Positions 1-10,504 of a DNA stretch of 64,000 nucleotides are shown here, in pieces; within the stretch, counting starts at the first letter, position 1, and every line of letters begins with the position of its first letter. The notes beneath the pieces were generated by a model. It saw only the letters and a list, made by a program, of their open reading frames with translations, ran no database searches and had not been told where the DNA came from. The stretch is taken from positions 104,202,346 to 104,266,345 of the forward strand of contig OY757917.1 of assembly GCA_963585895.1 (NCBI GenBank). The letters run 5' to 3'. The position numbers were made by a program, and so were the translations under genes. Origin of the DNA: Sepioteuthis lessoniana. Lineage: Eukaryota; Mollusca; Cephalopoda; Myopsida; Loliginidae.

Positions 1-530
1 ATAGTTGGGTACTGGGAGAAACAGTCTTATAATTTACTTATCTTTTCCGATGGATTCATGTGGAGAAAATTTTCTCTTATACGGGCTGACGGACTTTATG
101 TTATATTTAGTTCTGGCTTGAAGGTATGGCTTCTTCTTGTCCAGGATTCTTTCCGCTATCTTTACCCGGAGTCTTGGCATGAGACTCGCGTCCTCTCACG
201 ACGACCTCATCTTCAAAACTCATTTTCTTTACCCCTATTTCCGCTGACGGAAGAAGGGGGCTATTTCCGCTTTGGGATTCTAGCCAATCATTTGGCTTCT
301 ATCTTCTTCCTTCCCCTGTCAGGCGATCCGAGTGAGGTCACGGAGTACAGATTGCCTGACCCACATTTTTTCTTCCTTCAACGGCCAGCCGAAGTTGACC
401 TACATTCTTTATTTGTCTTTTAACGGTCAATCTTTGGCTAATTCAAACACGGAGGAATAGTTGTAATTCCTTATTCTCTCTCCTCTCAGTGGGAGACCAA
501 GTGACAATAATAATAAGGATGATGATGATA
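1..530. other. Unassigned leading segment
   Basis: A somewhat less AT-rich stretch, with an open frame on the plus strand at 58-423. That frame matches no family I know, and its pyrimidine-rich runs of Phe, Leu and Ser look like chance. I see no promoter, splice or repeat landmark, so I do not call a gene. It could be an unrecognised repeat or a host exon fragment. Confidence 0.3.
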
Positions 531-534
531 TTTA

Positions 535-1470
535 CTAAAATTACCTTGAAATAGTACAGATTAAATTTATTCAAAGCAACCATAGCTGCCAGATGACTTT
601 GGAATCTCCAGCAAGTCTTTGTGACTCTCTCCTTGTTTAAATTGGCAAATCCTGCCGTCATCCTTGCCTCCAGTATATTTTTGTGTGGCACAGTGTTTTG
701 TTTGTCTCCGCTCAATAAAACCCCACATAACAATTAAATTGCTTACGGTCTGTGGAGTTAGGCGGTCAGATATAAGGGGGAATATGTTTGCCAAAGTTTT
801 ATCACCGCCAACACTGGGTTTTCCTTCTTGTGTGGCATGGGGCAGATTCCTGTTGCCAGACGTAGGATCTTCAAACCGACACTCTATCAATTTAGGGAAG
901 CGCTACCTTCGTCAGACACTTGATGTAGCCCTCTGGATTAAGTCTGAGACCACGTGGGAAGATGAATGGAGGCATAATGTCATTATTCCTAGAGACCACG
1001 CCAAGTATGACGAAGTGGACAGGGGATTTAGTTTTCATGAATATCAGAAGATTGGGGGGGGGGCAAAGTAAGCGAATAGTTATTCCAGTTCATCATGTAA
1101 TCCGGGCAGAAATGTTTCTCATCTGAGAAAAACCAAAACATGTTAGAGTTGGAGAAAATGCTTAAATTGAAACACAAGCCTTACCGCACGGTCTTGTCCT
1201 TCATGGCCTGTAATAAAAATTAGCCACTTAACATATTATATTAGAAATATCGAATGTCTTCATGCACTACCTGTCTGATAAAGAATCTCAGACACTCTAG
1301 TCCTTGGCTATCCATCTGGTTAACTCGCTGGGATCGTTGACAATCATAGCCTGGATCTCAGCAACAAATTCAGGATTTCTTTTCTAATCAGAACGATCAA
1401 AGTGAAGTTTCCGAGCTAACGTACCATTGTGATGGGTATTGAACTCATCGAACACTTTTCGAATCCTCTA
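535..1470 (-). pseudogene. Mariner-like (Tc1/mariner superfamily) transposase relic
   Basis: Read on the minus strand, three frames together give a mariner-type transposase in the right order. An N-terminal helix-turn-helix part (RKVFDEFNTHHNGTLARKLH, then PEFVAEIQAMIVNDPSELT) lies at about 1465-1300. The first catalytic block FFSDEKHFCPD is at about 1130-1100. PPFIFPRGLRLNPEGYIKCL and a WQQESAPCHT block follow at about 1010-840, and a C-terminal AGFANLNKERVTKTCWRFQS block at about 670-600. In the family the second block normally reads QDSAPCHT, so the catalytic Asp appears to be Glu here. Several stops and frame changes separate the blocks, so the gene is dead. I could not pair terminal inverted repeats, so the element ends are approximate. 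The block order and spacing are seen directly; the superfamily is inferred from motif memory. Confidence 0.75.
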
Positions 1471-1503
1471 CATTGTCATCAGAAGGAAATCTTTGAAATG
1501 GAG

Positions 1504-1505
<2 letters not shown>

Positions 1506-1588
<83 letters not shown>
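1506..1588. repeat. (TA)n microsatellite
   Basis: An uninterrupted alternating TA tract of about 80 bases just beyond the N-terminal end of the mariner relic. The translated Ile-Tyr run through it is not a protein. Confidence 0.97.
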
Positions 1589-1591
<3 letters not shown>

Positions 1592-1849
1592 TGTTGCACT
1601 GATGGCGATAATAACCTAATATATTGCAATAAAGTGTGTATTATTGTTTTATGATATATTTCTTTGAAATTAATTCATACATTTATGTATTTTATTTGAT
1701 TATCTTAAGAAATATTCATAAAATATAGATAATAAGAAATAATTAATTATTAAAAAGATAGAATCTAAACACGACTTTAAAATAATTGGCAGCTTGTATA
1801 TAGCAAGAATTCAAAAAAATCCGTCATCGTTTTTTAAAGAACTTGAAAA

Positions 1850-2092
1850 GCTGGGTTATAGAGTGTTCCCTAATGGACCGGGAGACTGGGGTTCAGTTCA
1901 AGGTCAAGTCATACAATAGACTCAAAAATCGTACTTTATGTCTTCTTGCATCATAATATAATTTAGAAATCTAGGGTAAAGTGGATATATCCTGAGAAAT
2001 AAGTTGTGCCCTCCCCTATACCTTGGTGTAGTAGCTATCGAAAAGGGAGCTTTCAGGTCACTCTCGACTACGGTCACCAACTTTACTTTATA
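1850..2092 (+). repeat. tRNA-headed SINE, family A, old copy
   Basis: Matches the family A body: a tRNA-like head with GTAGAGTG/GGTTCAATCC-type boxes, then GTAAAGTGGA, AGTAGCGCCCTCC, TTGGTGTAGTAGCTAT and a final CCAACTTTACTTTA. This copy is diverged in both head and body. Compare the copies at 6078, 20404, 46950 (minus) and 62752. Confidence 0.8.
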
Positions 2093-2413
2093 AGGAATGG
2101 ATAATGTTTTTAATTTTTTTCTGTTCCTTTTTGTCCAGTTTCTCAACTTTTTAGAAATGCAAAATAATTGTATTACATTATTGTTTCTGTCTTGATCGGA
2201 TTTCGAAAGAGTAAAAAGAAACAAGAGAAATCGTTGAGCTTGTACATGTGATAACACCAAATAAACCAAATAATCTGCCACCGGGAGCCAAATCAAATTT
2301 CACTTTTGTCGGTGGAAAAATCTAGGGGCGGTTTATCATAGGAAAGATTATGGTAAAAAGTTCCTTTCTTCCACCAAATTTCGGTTACAAATAGATGCAG
2401 AGATTTAATATTA

Positions 2414-2414
<1 letters not shown>
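2093..2414. other. No gene seen
   Basis: AT-rich sequence between a SINE and a CA repeat. Short frames in it show no recognisable domain. Confidence 0.5.

Positions 2415-2479
<65 letters not shown>
2415..2479. repeat. (CA)n microsatellite
   Basis: About 32 CA units followed by a short GATA run. It produces the Cys-Val runs on the minus strand, which are not protein. Confidence 0.97.
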
Positions 2480-2480
<1 letters not shown>

Positions 2481-3456
2481 TAGATAGATTTTTTATCTTC
2501 GAATAGAAAGGTACAAGCATTAATTGACTTATCATAGTTTGAGCATGAGTACATAAATACTCTTCTCGAAGAACGTGGCAGCAAAGTAACAGAAGTCACC
2601 TTGTATATTTGCAACAACTCCGTCGTCCCTTTTAAAACACTTCTTCGATGAATATCTTTTAAGAGACCAAAAAGATGATAATGAGAAGGAACCAAGTTGA
2701 GAATATGAATTGAATGCAGCATAATATCTCGTCTATATTGCAGGAGTCACTTTTTTGGTCTTTGCATAGTGATAAGTCATATGCATTAATCGACTACGTT
2801 AAAAGTAGCATAGTATTGCTGGTAACATACGCAATTAGCATAGTAATAAACATATTTATAATATTTCGTACCATTATTTTCGGATATTAGTTGTAGTTGC
2901 GCGCAATAGCTGCCAGGGCCCGTTTTTTGAAAACTTGTGACCGTATATATACTTGTTTTTTTTTTCCCCTTTTTTTTATCAAACTTGGCCCAGTTTGATA
3001 CAAGACCCTTAATATGGGACAGCTAGTGATAATCAAAATCATTAATATATGTCTTCTAATAATAGGGCACTTTCATTACAGTAAATGAAGCTATATACGT
3101 CGATTTCAAACCTTATTTCTGTGTTCTTTATTCAGTGTTAATTTATACTGTGTTGAAAAACAAAAAAAAATTGTAACAGCTAAGAAACTGGTGTAAGATT
3201 GTTTGTTATTTTTTTTTCAAATTTGGCGAGTCGGTATCAGCACCAAAGATGATTGATGAAACGTACGAAAATGGTTTAGTACGTGTCTTTAACGGTTTGC
3301 TAAAATCAAGAAAGGTGAATATGATTTGAAGAAAAAACAATCAAGCTGAAGGACAAGACTTTACAGGTGTTAATTTGTGAGATCTTTTGAAGCTGATCCT
3401 ACCCAACCAAAAAATGGATTTGTCTCACAAACCTCGGGTCGATCAGTCAATATTTG
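2480..3456. other. No gene seen
   Basis: AT-rich unique-looking DNA with several poly-A and poly-T runs. I find no transposase, reverse transcriptase or tRNA-like motif in it. Confidence 0.45.
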
Positions 3457-3725
3457 GAAGAAGAAGAAGAAGAAGAAGAAGAAGAAGAAGAAGAAGAAGA
3501 AGAAGAAGAAGAATGAGGACGATGACGACGATGAAGAAGAAGAAGAAGAAGAAGAAGAAGAAGAAGAAGAATGAGGACGATGACGACGATGAAGAAGAAG
3601 GAGGACGAAGAAGAAGAAGAAGAAGAAGAAGAAGAAGAAGAAGAAGAAGAAGAAGAAGAAGAAGAATGAGGACGATGACGACGATGAAGAAGAAGGAGGA
3701 CGAAGAAGAAGAAGAAGAAGAAGAA
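3457..3725. repeat. Compound (GAA)n repeat with a repeated GAC/GAT block
   Basis: Long GAA/AGA runs are broken three times by the same block, ATGAGGACGATGACGACGAT, starting near 3510, 3569 and 3666. The sense strand is almost pure purine. Frames through it give poly-Lys, poly-Glu or poly-Arg, and poly-Leu or poly-Ser on the other strand. The repeated block shows that the array grew by copying a mixed unit, not only by single-codon slippage. Confidence 0.95.
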
Positions 3726-4023
3726 AGTGGAAACAAACGGACTTAAGTAACGATAAATGGTAAAATCATAAAATAAATCAACGGTAAGTGAATTAGTATG
3801 TCTATAAACGAAAAAGTTGAAAAATAGTTGCAGGGGAAGAAAGATGGGTGAAGTTTTAAATAATGAATGAAGCTTAAATAAATAGATAAATATGTCTACT
3901 AAAGAAAGGGAAAAGAATTGTAAACAGATTGTGAGATTATATGTAAACTTCAGTGAACAAGAAATATTGTCGGATTATTTTTCATTATCTATTTCTATAT
4001 ATATACAGATTCTTTTCCATTAT

Positions 4024-4030
<7 letters not shown>
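3726..4030. other. No gene seen
   Basis: AT-rich, leading into a (TA)n tract. Nothing recognised. Confidence 0.4.

Positions 4031-4087
<57 letters not shown>
4031..4087. repeat. (TA)n microsatellite abutting an RTE fragment
   Basis: A pure TA tract that ends directly at the first base of the RTE homology at 4088. Confidence 0.96.
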
Positions 4088-4090
<3 letters not shown>

Positions 4091-4756
4091 ACACTACTGC
4101 ATAGCTTAGAACGAGCCGCAGCAGGCATTGGCCTCCATGTCAATGCACACAAAACCAAACAGGCGACATTTCCACACTAGACGGAAGTTCTCTGAAACCA
4201 GTAGACAAATTCACCTACCTAGGAAGCAGCGTCTCATCAACCGAAAAAGACATCGACACACGGCTGACGAAAGCATGGACAGCTATCGATAGGCTCTCGA
4301 TCGTATGGAAATCAGACCTGGCCGATAAAATGAAACTTAGTTTCTTCTAGGCAGCGGTCGTATCTATACTGCTATATGGATGTACTACTTGGACGCTAAA
4401 TAAACAGCTAAAGAAGAAGCTAGACGTCAATTACACAAGAATGTTGCGAGCAATACTGAACAAGTCGTGGTGGCAACACCCCACGAGGCACCAAGTATAC
4501 GGCCACCTACCTCCCATCACGAAAACTATCCAAGTTAGACGAACCAGACACGCAGGACACTGCTGGAGAAGCATCAGTGATGTACTCCTATGGACCCTCG
4601 CATGTGGTCGAGCAAAAGTTGGACGACCAGCTCGAACATACAACAGCTCTGTGAGGTTACGGGATGTAGCCCTGAAGACCTGCCAGAAGCGATGAATGAT
4701 AGGAAGAAGTGGCGAGAGAGGGTCAGGGATATCCATGCTCGCGGCACAACATGATG
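4088..4756 (+). pseudogene. RTE-type LINE, 3' end fragment
   Basis: Carries the C-terminal third of the RTE protein: LLHSLERAAAGIGLHVNAHKT, the KFTYLGSSVSSTEKDI block, AKAWTAIDRLSIVWKSDL, then RMLRAILNKSW, ITKTIQVRRTRHAGHCW and RAKVGRPARTY. It ends near MNDRKKWRERVRDIHA followed by an ATGATG tail. It starts after the YADD-type active site, so no catalytic core remains, and small frame breaks are present. (TA)n tracts bound it on both sides (4031-4087 and 4757-4781). Compared with the copy at 28990-30772, it is clearly the same family. Confidence 0.88.
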
Positions 4757-4781
4757 ATATATATATATATATATATATATT
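4757..4781. repeat. Short (TA)n tract
   Basis: Follows immediately after the ATGATG tail of the RTE fragment. Confidence 0.9.
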
Positions 4782-4823
4782 GGTAGTATATGTAATTGTA
4801 ATATATCCTACATCCACCTCCTC

Positions 4824-5180
4824 ATCATCCAATGATTACACAGGTTTCTTCGACTCACTCTCGACATCCATCCCTATTATACATCACTTTTTGTATGTCC
4901 TTTCTACAGAATCCAATATCTACACAGAAATGTTGTAAAAATGTTCCAGCCTTCACTGGTGAGTTCATACAACGGAATCTAAGAAATATCTTGCTCAGGA
5001 GTTCGTCCTTACTTCCTCTGCAAAGCCCAGCATGTTTGGTTCGTCTTATTGGATGGTTTGTGAGAGATAGAATGAAGGTGAACGTACAGCTGCTGTTTTT
5101 AATTTATTTTGTTTTGTTTTGTTATTGTTTCCAAGATTTCTTCGAAAGATCACGTAATATTCGTGCATATTTTTGATCCG
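4824..5180 (-). pseudogene. RTE-type LINE, very old 3' end fragment
   Basis: The plus strand reads as a degraded reverse complement of the RTE 3' end. It opens with a CATCATCC tail, keeps TTGGTTCGTCTTATTGGAT (the RTRHAGHCW region) and AGCTGCTGTTTT, and ends in the RMLRAILN region near ATTTCTTCGAAAG. It is much more diverged than the 4088 copy and lies in the opposite orientation to it. Confidence 0.6.
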
Positions 5181-5371
5181 ACTTTTTCTCCATGTGTTTG
5201 GTTTGAGTCTGGGCTGTGCAACCATGCAATACTACTGACACTACTACAGCTTAGAATTAATCCTAATCTAGTAAACTTGAGATATTAGCCGTAATATTCA
5301 ACCATGGCACCGACATAATTACTCAGTTATCATATAGGTAATATATCAATACTATTAATAATATAAGCCGC

Positions 5372-5665
5372 TGCTATACGACCACCACTCTTCTATCTCT
5401 AAAACCATCTAAGTCCGACGAACATGATATGCGGGACACTGCTTGAGAAGTAAGAACGAACTCATAAGCAACGTTCTCCTATGGACCCACACAAACGGAG
5501 GAGCAAGCGTTGGACGACTCGCTAAAACTTATCGACAGTAGCTTTGTGTGGACACAGGATATAGCCTAGAAGACCTGCCTGAAGCGATGAACGATAATTA
5601 CGAGTGATGAGGGAGAGTCTGAGATATCCGTGATAGAGTTATGACATGATTATGATGATGAATAG
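5372..5665 (+). pseudogene. RTE-type LINE, 3' end fragment
   Basis: Starts in the YGHLPPITKTI region (GCTGCTATACGACCACC) and runs through GGCGAGCAAGC-like and ACACAGGATATAGCCTAGAAG blocks to the terminal GATATCCGTG and a GATTATGATGATG tail. Indels are visible. It is the plus-strand partner of the reversed copy at 4824-5180, about 190 bases away. Confidence 0.75.
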
Positions 5666-6077
5666 ATAATATTATATATGTGTATGTGCGTGTGTGTATG
5701 TGCACGGTGCTTCCATTATATATACAGTGATTAAATAAATCGTTATGACCGTATTTCTTAATTGTTTGACCTCTATAAAGTCAGCCCTTATGATGTGAAG
5801 CATGGACTAATTCTCTAAAGATATCCTTCCGTAATATTAATATCAAATTATTTAACTACTTTAGGTTTCAATGGGAATTTTCCACCGAGCGAACGTATTA
5901 GATCAAACCATCACGTTTGTGGGCATACTGCCGCAATATAATTGTTAGGAAGCTTCTTAATCAGATCTACTACAAGGAGATTGATTTTGACCTTCCTTTG
6001 CCACCCCATAATCGCAGTCTTGTTCTAAATCTAAGCAGTTTTTATATTTTTTTTATTATTTAAGAATGCTTTATCAG
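5666..6077. other. No gene seen
   Basis: AT-rich with a short TG/TA patch near 5680-5720. Nothing recognised. Confidence 0.4.
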
Positions 6078-6341
6078 ATCATTGACCAAGTGGGTAGAGT
6101 GTTCGCCTATGGTCAGGGACACCGGGGTTCAATCCCAGGTCGCGTCATACCAAAGACTTAAAAATTGGTACTTGATATCTCCTTGCTTAACACTCAGCAA
6201 TATAAGGTACGTGTGAAGGGTAAAGTGGAGCTATCAAGGGAAAGGAATAGCGCCCTCCGCTTCACCTCAGTGTAGTAGCTATTGAAAAGGGAGCCTGCTG
6301 GTCGCTCTCGACTACAGTTGCCAACTTTACCTTTACTTTAC
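6078..6341 (+). repeat. tRNA-headed SINE, family A
   Basis: A well preserved copy. The A-box-like GTGGGTAGAGTG and the B-box GGGTTCAATCCC lie near 6090 and 6127, as in a Pol III internal promoter. The body runs through TACTTGATATCTCCTTGCTTA and GTAAAGTGGAGC to GTGTAGTAGCTATTGAAAAG and ends CCAACTTTACCTTTACTTTA. Copies at 20404 and 46950 (minus) have the same order. Confidence 0.88.
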
Positions 6342-6514
6342 ATGGTGAAATTTCAATCAAGTTCGGCTAGTAAACCATTGTGAATGAGTTCGATTCTTAC
6401 TGAATGCCTCCTACTTCTTGCTCTGTGATAAACTCAGGTAAGCTTGATAAATAACTGTCTGTCGCATAAGTTACATTGTAATGAGAGACTTTTACCCTGC
6501 ATTTATTAAACTCC

Positions 6515-6780
6515 TCAACCACCGATAAGATATGACACAAGGTCAATGTTTTGGAGAATTATTCCTAGTTTGAATTCATGATTGTATTCTTCTTGACTGG
6601 TTACCAAACGAAAGCTAAATTATCTAGTTTACCTGACTATTTACTTATAGCTGACTGCTTTTCCCATTGATATTAACGCTAAATGAAACACAAACAGCTT
6701 CATTTAGGATTAGAACTCAGATAACTGATTCCATTTCTAACGACGATAACCGTTACACTAACCGCATCTCCATGTAGGAC
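6515..6780 (-). repeat. tRNA-headed SINE, family B, old copy
   Basis: The reverse complement carries the family B order: a TGTAACGGTTATCGTCGTTAG head, AGTTCTAATCC as B box, CTTATAGC and AGTAAATAGT-like blocks, and ATTGACCTTGTGTCATATC at the 3' side. Compare the well preserved copies at 38511, 50036 and 58752. Confidence 0.7.
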
Positions 6781-6788
6781 CTTTACTT

Positions 6789-7030
6789 TGGTTTAGTTTG
6801 GTTTCTTTTTTAAAGCATATCAACATTTGTAGGTTATTTAATACCAAAGCCATCCTTCTTAAAGGACAGCAGTGATACTATTTAACCCATTGCTAGAGGA
6901 GGAATAAGGTGTTTCATAGCTTTCCAAAGTGTATTATTTCGAAGGTGAATGTAATAGTTCGACTTGAAATCGAACTCACTTACTAGGATGTCCCAGACCC
7001 ACACGTTAGCCACGATTACTCCCTGGGGAC
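6789..7030 (-). repeat. tRNA-headed SINE, family C
   Basis: On the plus strand it opens with the shared tail (GGTTTCTTTTTTAAAGCATA, TCAACATTTGTAGGTTATTT), then CCATCCTTCTTAAAGGACAG and TATTTAACCCATTGC, and closes in a degraded tRNA-like head with CACGATTAC. It directly adjoins the family B copy, so two SINEs sit side by side in the same orientation. Confidence 0.75.
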
Positions 7031-8299
7031 TTTTGGTAGACATTGTGATTCATTGAAGTCTTCGTTTACTTATAACATTTTCCAACCAACACGTTTAGAG
7101 TGGAAATATGATTCCTTTTTCGCTTGAATGAATCTATTTGCATCTAATGAAACTGTGGTCATCAATAGTTGTATCTAGTTTTCTGAGAAGCGGGCGCTCT
7201 ATAAAGTAACTTCCACGTGAATGACAGGACACAATGGTCCCCAGAATAACACAGCGAAACTATGTTGGTTTTCACTGACTCGATGTTGCTCCACTATACA
7301 TCCTGGTGTCATTATATCCCCAGGATAATAATGCTTATGATCTGAGACTCATAGAACAAGGTATTGAGTTGTTTGGTGTTTGGAAGTATATTTAATCGAT
7401 TTCCCATTCAGCAAGGTCCATTATTAGCCTTAGTTGATCCATGATACACAAACATGAAATAAACAAAAGAGAAGAAAAGATAAGGTCATTTACACATACA
7501 GAAAGATTTAATATGTTTACATAAGACATTCATTAAGTATTGACAAAAATTCATAAAGGTATTATTGTAGATAAAATACGCACATATTGTTCCCTGAACA
7601 AGAAATATAAATGGAGTACAAAAACGTAAAAGGGCTTACTTGAGATTAAGAGACAATGAATTATAAGTTAACACCATGGTAACTTTAGTGTATCATTACC
7701 GAGCAGAAGACACGTTTTTACTGTTCATATAACATAGGAAATATAAAACAAGGAAGAATTTCTCGAATTGTCATGTTCTCTTCCGAGAAGTGACCTATGG
7801 ACACTCCCATTCTCCCATGGAGTCAATTAGTTTTCGACTTACAACAATTTACACGAGAAAAGAATCAATAAACTATCAATGAAAATATATCTTTATTACT
7901 GAATTTTTTTTTATGGGAAGGATGGCTTTAGTTGGGCACTGATGTTCTATGTGCAAAGTGCTATTCAGTTTGCTTACTAAATAATGCCTAAACCTGACTC
8001 TACAATAAACGAACTTAGAAAACCTAGTAAAATAGGCTCAAAATTTGCATAAAGCTTAGGATATTTGAATGAAACTTTTTCATGTGTGGAGGGACCACGC
8101 CTTGAGATCGAAAGTCACTTCAAGTAATGAAACTTTTTAGAAGGTGTCTAAATTTGCCCTTTTTACTTCAATAGCGTTCATTTAAATGTTTTGAACGAGT
8201 TGTATTTGAACGACACATAACTTGTAGCCATCGTACCCAACCAGGTATTCTGCTAGATGTATGATATCTATCAAATAATTGACATGATCCAGCAATTTC
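7031..8299. other. No gene seen
   Basis: About 1.3 kb of AT-rich DNA without long open frames. I find no transposon protein motif, tRNA-like head or tandem array. It may be unique intergenic DNA or an unknown decayed repeat. Confidence 0.45.
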
Positions 8300-8680
8300 T
8301 GATTGATTGATTGATTTTAACGGCATGTCAATCAGTCTAGAGGTATTTTATGTCAAGAGGTTAGGGAATTGCGGTTAATTGTATGTTCATATTTACATAT
8401 TTGTGTTGTTTTTGAGAAGATTTTTGTTGGAACACATTCCTATCCAATAGGAATAAGTTTTAAACAGATCTCTTTGACCTTAACAGGAACGTGGGAGTTA
8501 TGGCATCAAAGAGGGTCCCCATACTACCTCGACCTCCAGAATTGAAACTTAATCATCAGATGCAGTTTACTGTTATACCCCCAAACATTTCCTTTTAAGA
8601 GGGGGCCTTAACCACGCCCATCATAAGAGAGAGTCAGGGTATTCTAAGCCAGGCCAACATGGCATCCATCAGCTTTTGTT
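8300..8680 (-). repeat. Short interspersed repeat, family E
   Basis: Begins with (ATTG)n TTTTAACGGCATGTCAATC, followed by GGTTAGGGAATTGCGGTTAA. Further in it carries ATCATCAGATGCAGTTTACT, GTTATACCC and a GTATTCTAAGCCAGGCC end. The same order occurs at 44815-45200. The ACGGCATGTCAA end resembles the shared terminal block of families C and D, here with an ATTG tail. Confidence 0.65.
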
Positions 8681-9210
8681 CTTTTGTTATGAAAGGAAAT
8701 ATAAATGAAAACTAATATAACACACCTTCTGTGGATCCCTTTGCTTTATTTACCCGGCCAAAATGTTATTCATCTCTAAGAATCTATGTGGATCGAGTCA
8801 GATAATTCAATGAACCCACTTTTTAATTAGAGACAATCTCCAAAAAAAAGTTTCAGTCTTATTTATTTTATTTTTGCTTTGATTCAATTCTTCTTCTTCT
8901 TCTTCTTCTTCTTCTTCTTGATGGTTCCATTTGTTTTACATCGTTGCCTTACACAGTCACGAGCTATTTTGTGAAATTTGAACGCTGATTTATTGATTAA
9001 ACGGTGTTCCCTCTTTCTCTGTATATATAACTTCCTCCCTTGCTTTGAATCTCATTAAACACCCATCGGTGATCTAACGACCTTCGATATGACTTTTTTG
9101 TTTCTAAGTCCAGATGATGATTTATTAAAACCGAAACGTTATAGCATCAACTTTCATTCACATTAAATTGTTCTCTTTGGATTATCTGTTTTTTTAAAAA
9201 TTTTTCTCGA
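8681..9210. other. AT-rich segment with a CTT run and a hammerhead-like motif
   Basis: Holds (TTC)n at 8889-8920. Near 9107 is a CAGATGATGATTTATTAAAA stretch followed by CCGAAACG. The second half resembles the core of Penelope-type hammerhead ribozymes, but the expected CTGATGA reads CAGATGA. Nothing else is recognised. Confidence 0.35.
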
Positions 9211-9234
9211 TATATATATATATATATATATATA
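9211..9234. repeat. Short (TA)n tract
   Basis: A dozen TA units. Confidence 0.9.
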
Positions 9235-9635
9235 GTGGTCCTCATTTACCAATAGCGATAGAAGCAATGAATATACGATAACTGTAAAAAATATATTCAA
9301 TTCTATTCAACAGATATCTGAAAGATACTTCAAATGATGAATATGACAACTTAAAAGCAGCAGCTGAGTGAATAGTAATTAAACTGAGAGCCAAATGTTC
9401 AATGGGAGCCAACAGCATAAAGGAAAAAAGAGATTATGAGAAAAAAGCGTCCTCACTTAATGAAAGAAGCCCAATAAATTCGAACGCGCAGAAACTTAAG
9501 AAAGTCCCAAGCGAACAAATAATAAAAAAAGCCGAATCAGAATACATTCAAGGGCAAATAAATAAAATCAAAAATTCAGTAAAATATAAACATTTCTTAT
9601 TTGCATGGCAAGCATTACATGAAGTTGTTTCAGTC
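9235..9635. other. No gene called
   Basis: A Lys-rich plus-strand frame begins at 9402 (MGANSIKEKRDYEKKASSLN and so on). Its last part runs into a family D repeat, so only about 75 residues could be unique. The stretch may be a decayed reading frame of the same RTE or another element, upstream of the reverse transcriptase (SIKEKRDYEKK... resembles a LINE linker region), but I cannot show this. Confidence 0.3.
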
Positions 9636-9862
9636 GGCTGGGGTGGGAGAATACATCAACTACATCTCTGCAGAGGGGTAAGACTCCCCCAACGAGTGTT
9701 CCGGATATGAAACTAAACAATCTGATGGTGAGGCTCCGGTAATGGTTGAGGTATGAGGAATGCAGAGTACGCCTTTATTGCCATTGCTCCCAAGTCTATT
9801 GTGGCAAGGAGGGTTAACACCTGATAGGATTCAATCAATGGGTCAAATAGAACTGTATGACA
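9636..9862 (+). repeat. Interspersed repeat, family D (body part)
   Basis: Carries CAGTCGGCTGGGGTGGGAGA, CTCTGCAGAGGGGTAAGACT, CGAGTGTTCCGGATATGA, CCATTGCTCCCAAG and CACCTGATAGGATTC, in the order seen in the family D copies at 56940 and 63690. The minisatellite part and terminal block are missing. Confidence 0.75.
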
Positions 9863-9863
9863 T

Positions 9864-10100
9864 TCAAACTGACGAAGCAGACATGCAGGACACTGCTGGA
9901 GAAGCAGGGACGAGCTCGTAAGTGATTTACTCCTATGGACCCCCACATATGGCGGAGCAAAAGCAGGACGACCAGCTCGAACATACGTACAGTAGCTCTG
10001 TGAGGATACAAGATGTAGCCCTGAAGACCTGCCAGAGGCGGTGAACGATAGGGAGAAGTGGCGAGACAAAGTTAGGGATATGATGATGATGATGATGTTA
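9864..10100 (+). pseudogene. RTE-type LINE, 3' end fragment
   Basis: Begins inside the RRTRHAGHCWRSRDEL region (GACGAAGCAGACATGCAGGA), runs through GRAKAGRPARTY and EDLPEA-type sequence, and ends GTTAGGGATATGATGATGATG. The (GAT)n tail is the usual 3' terminus of this family here. It abuts the family D repeat upstream. Confidence 0.85.
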
Positions 10101-10504
10101 ATGTTGAATAGAAAAACTTAAAAACATTAAACTGTGAGGAAATAAATGATTAATTATAAATTGAATTATTCGTTCAAGGTTGAAATTAAAGAAACCAATT
10201 AACTGTGTAAAAAATGAGCTCAGGCTCGTTTAAAAATATTATCTATAAAGTGTGTTTAGATCTCATATATTTAATATATAGTATGAAAAGGATTTGGCGT
10301 TAAATAACCAGCAATGATTGATATTTCTTAAAACAAATCTAAACCAAACAAAAAGTAAATAAAGTGAGTAGAAGGAAAACGACCTCCAAAATCTAATCGG
10401 AAATCACATAGAACCCTATTCAAAAAATTTTAATAGCCAATTAGACAGCAAAACAGAACAGTTTACAGTGTAACAACTTGACGCAGTATTATAAAAAGAA
10501 GCAG
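10101..10504. other. AT-rich segment with a solitary family-D-like terminal block
   Basis: At about 10287-10350 it contains GGATTTGGCGTTAAATAACC followed by GATTGATATTTCTTAAAAC, the terminal block shared by families C and D. The rest is unassigned. Confidence 0.45.

Noticed and set aside
58-423. 121-residue frame at the window start
   Set aside because: No motif, pyrimidine-rich runs, no supporting signal. Kept as unassigned.
1054-1061. Runs of eight or nine G or C (also near 24379 and 45662)
   Set aside because: Single homopolymer runs, too short to claim a G-quadruplex; they may be sequencing-sensitive.
1439-1654. Open frame with a long Ile-Tyr run
   Set aside because: It is translated (TA)n. 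The same applies to the frames over the TA tracts near 4.0, 12.9, 20.3, 23.3, 23.8, 24.1, 48.8, 53.1 and 58.0 kb.
3377-3746. Poly-Lys/Glu/Arg frames
   Set aside because: Translated (GAA)n.
6078-6150. Possible tRNA gene
   Set aside because: It is the head of SINE family A, present in five copies with the same body.
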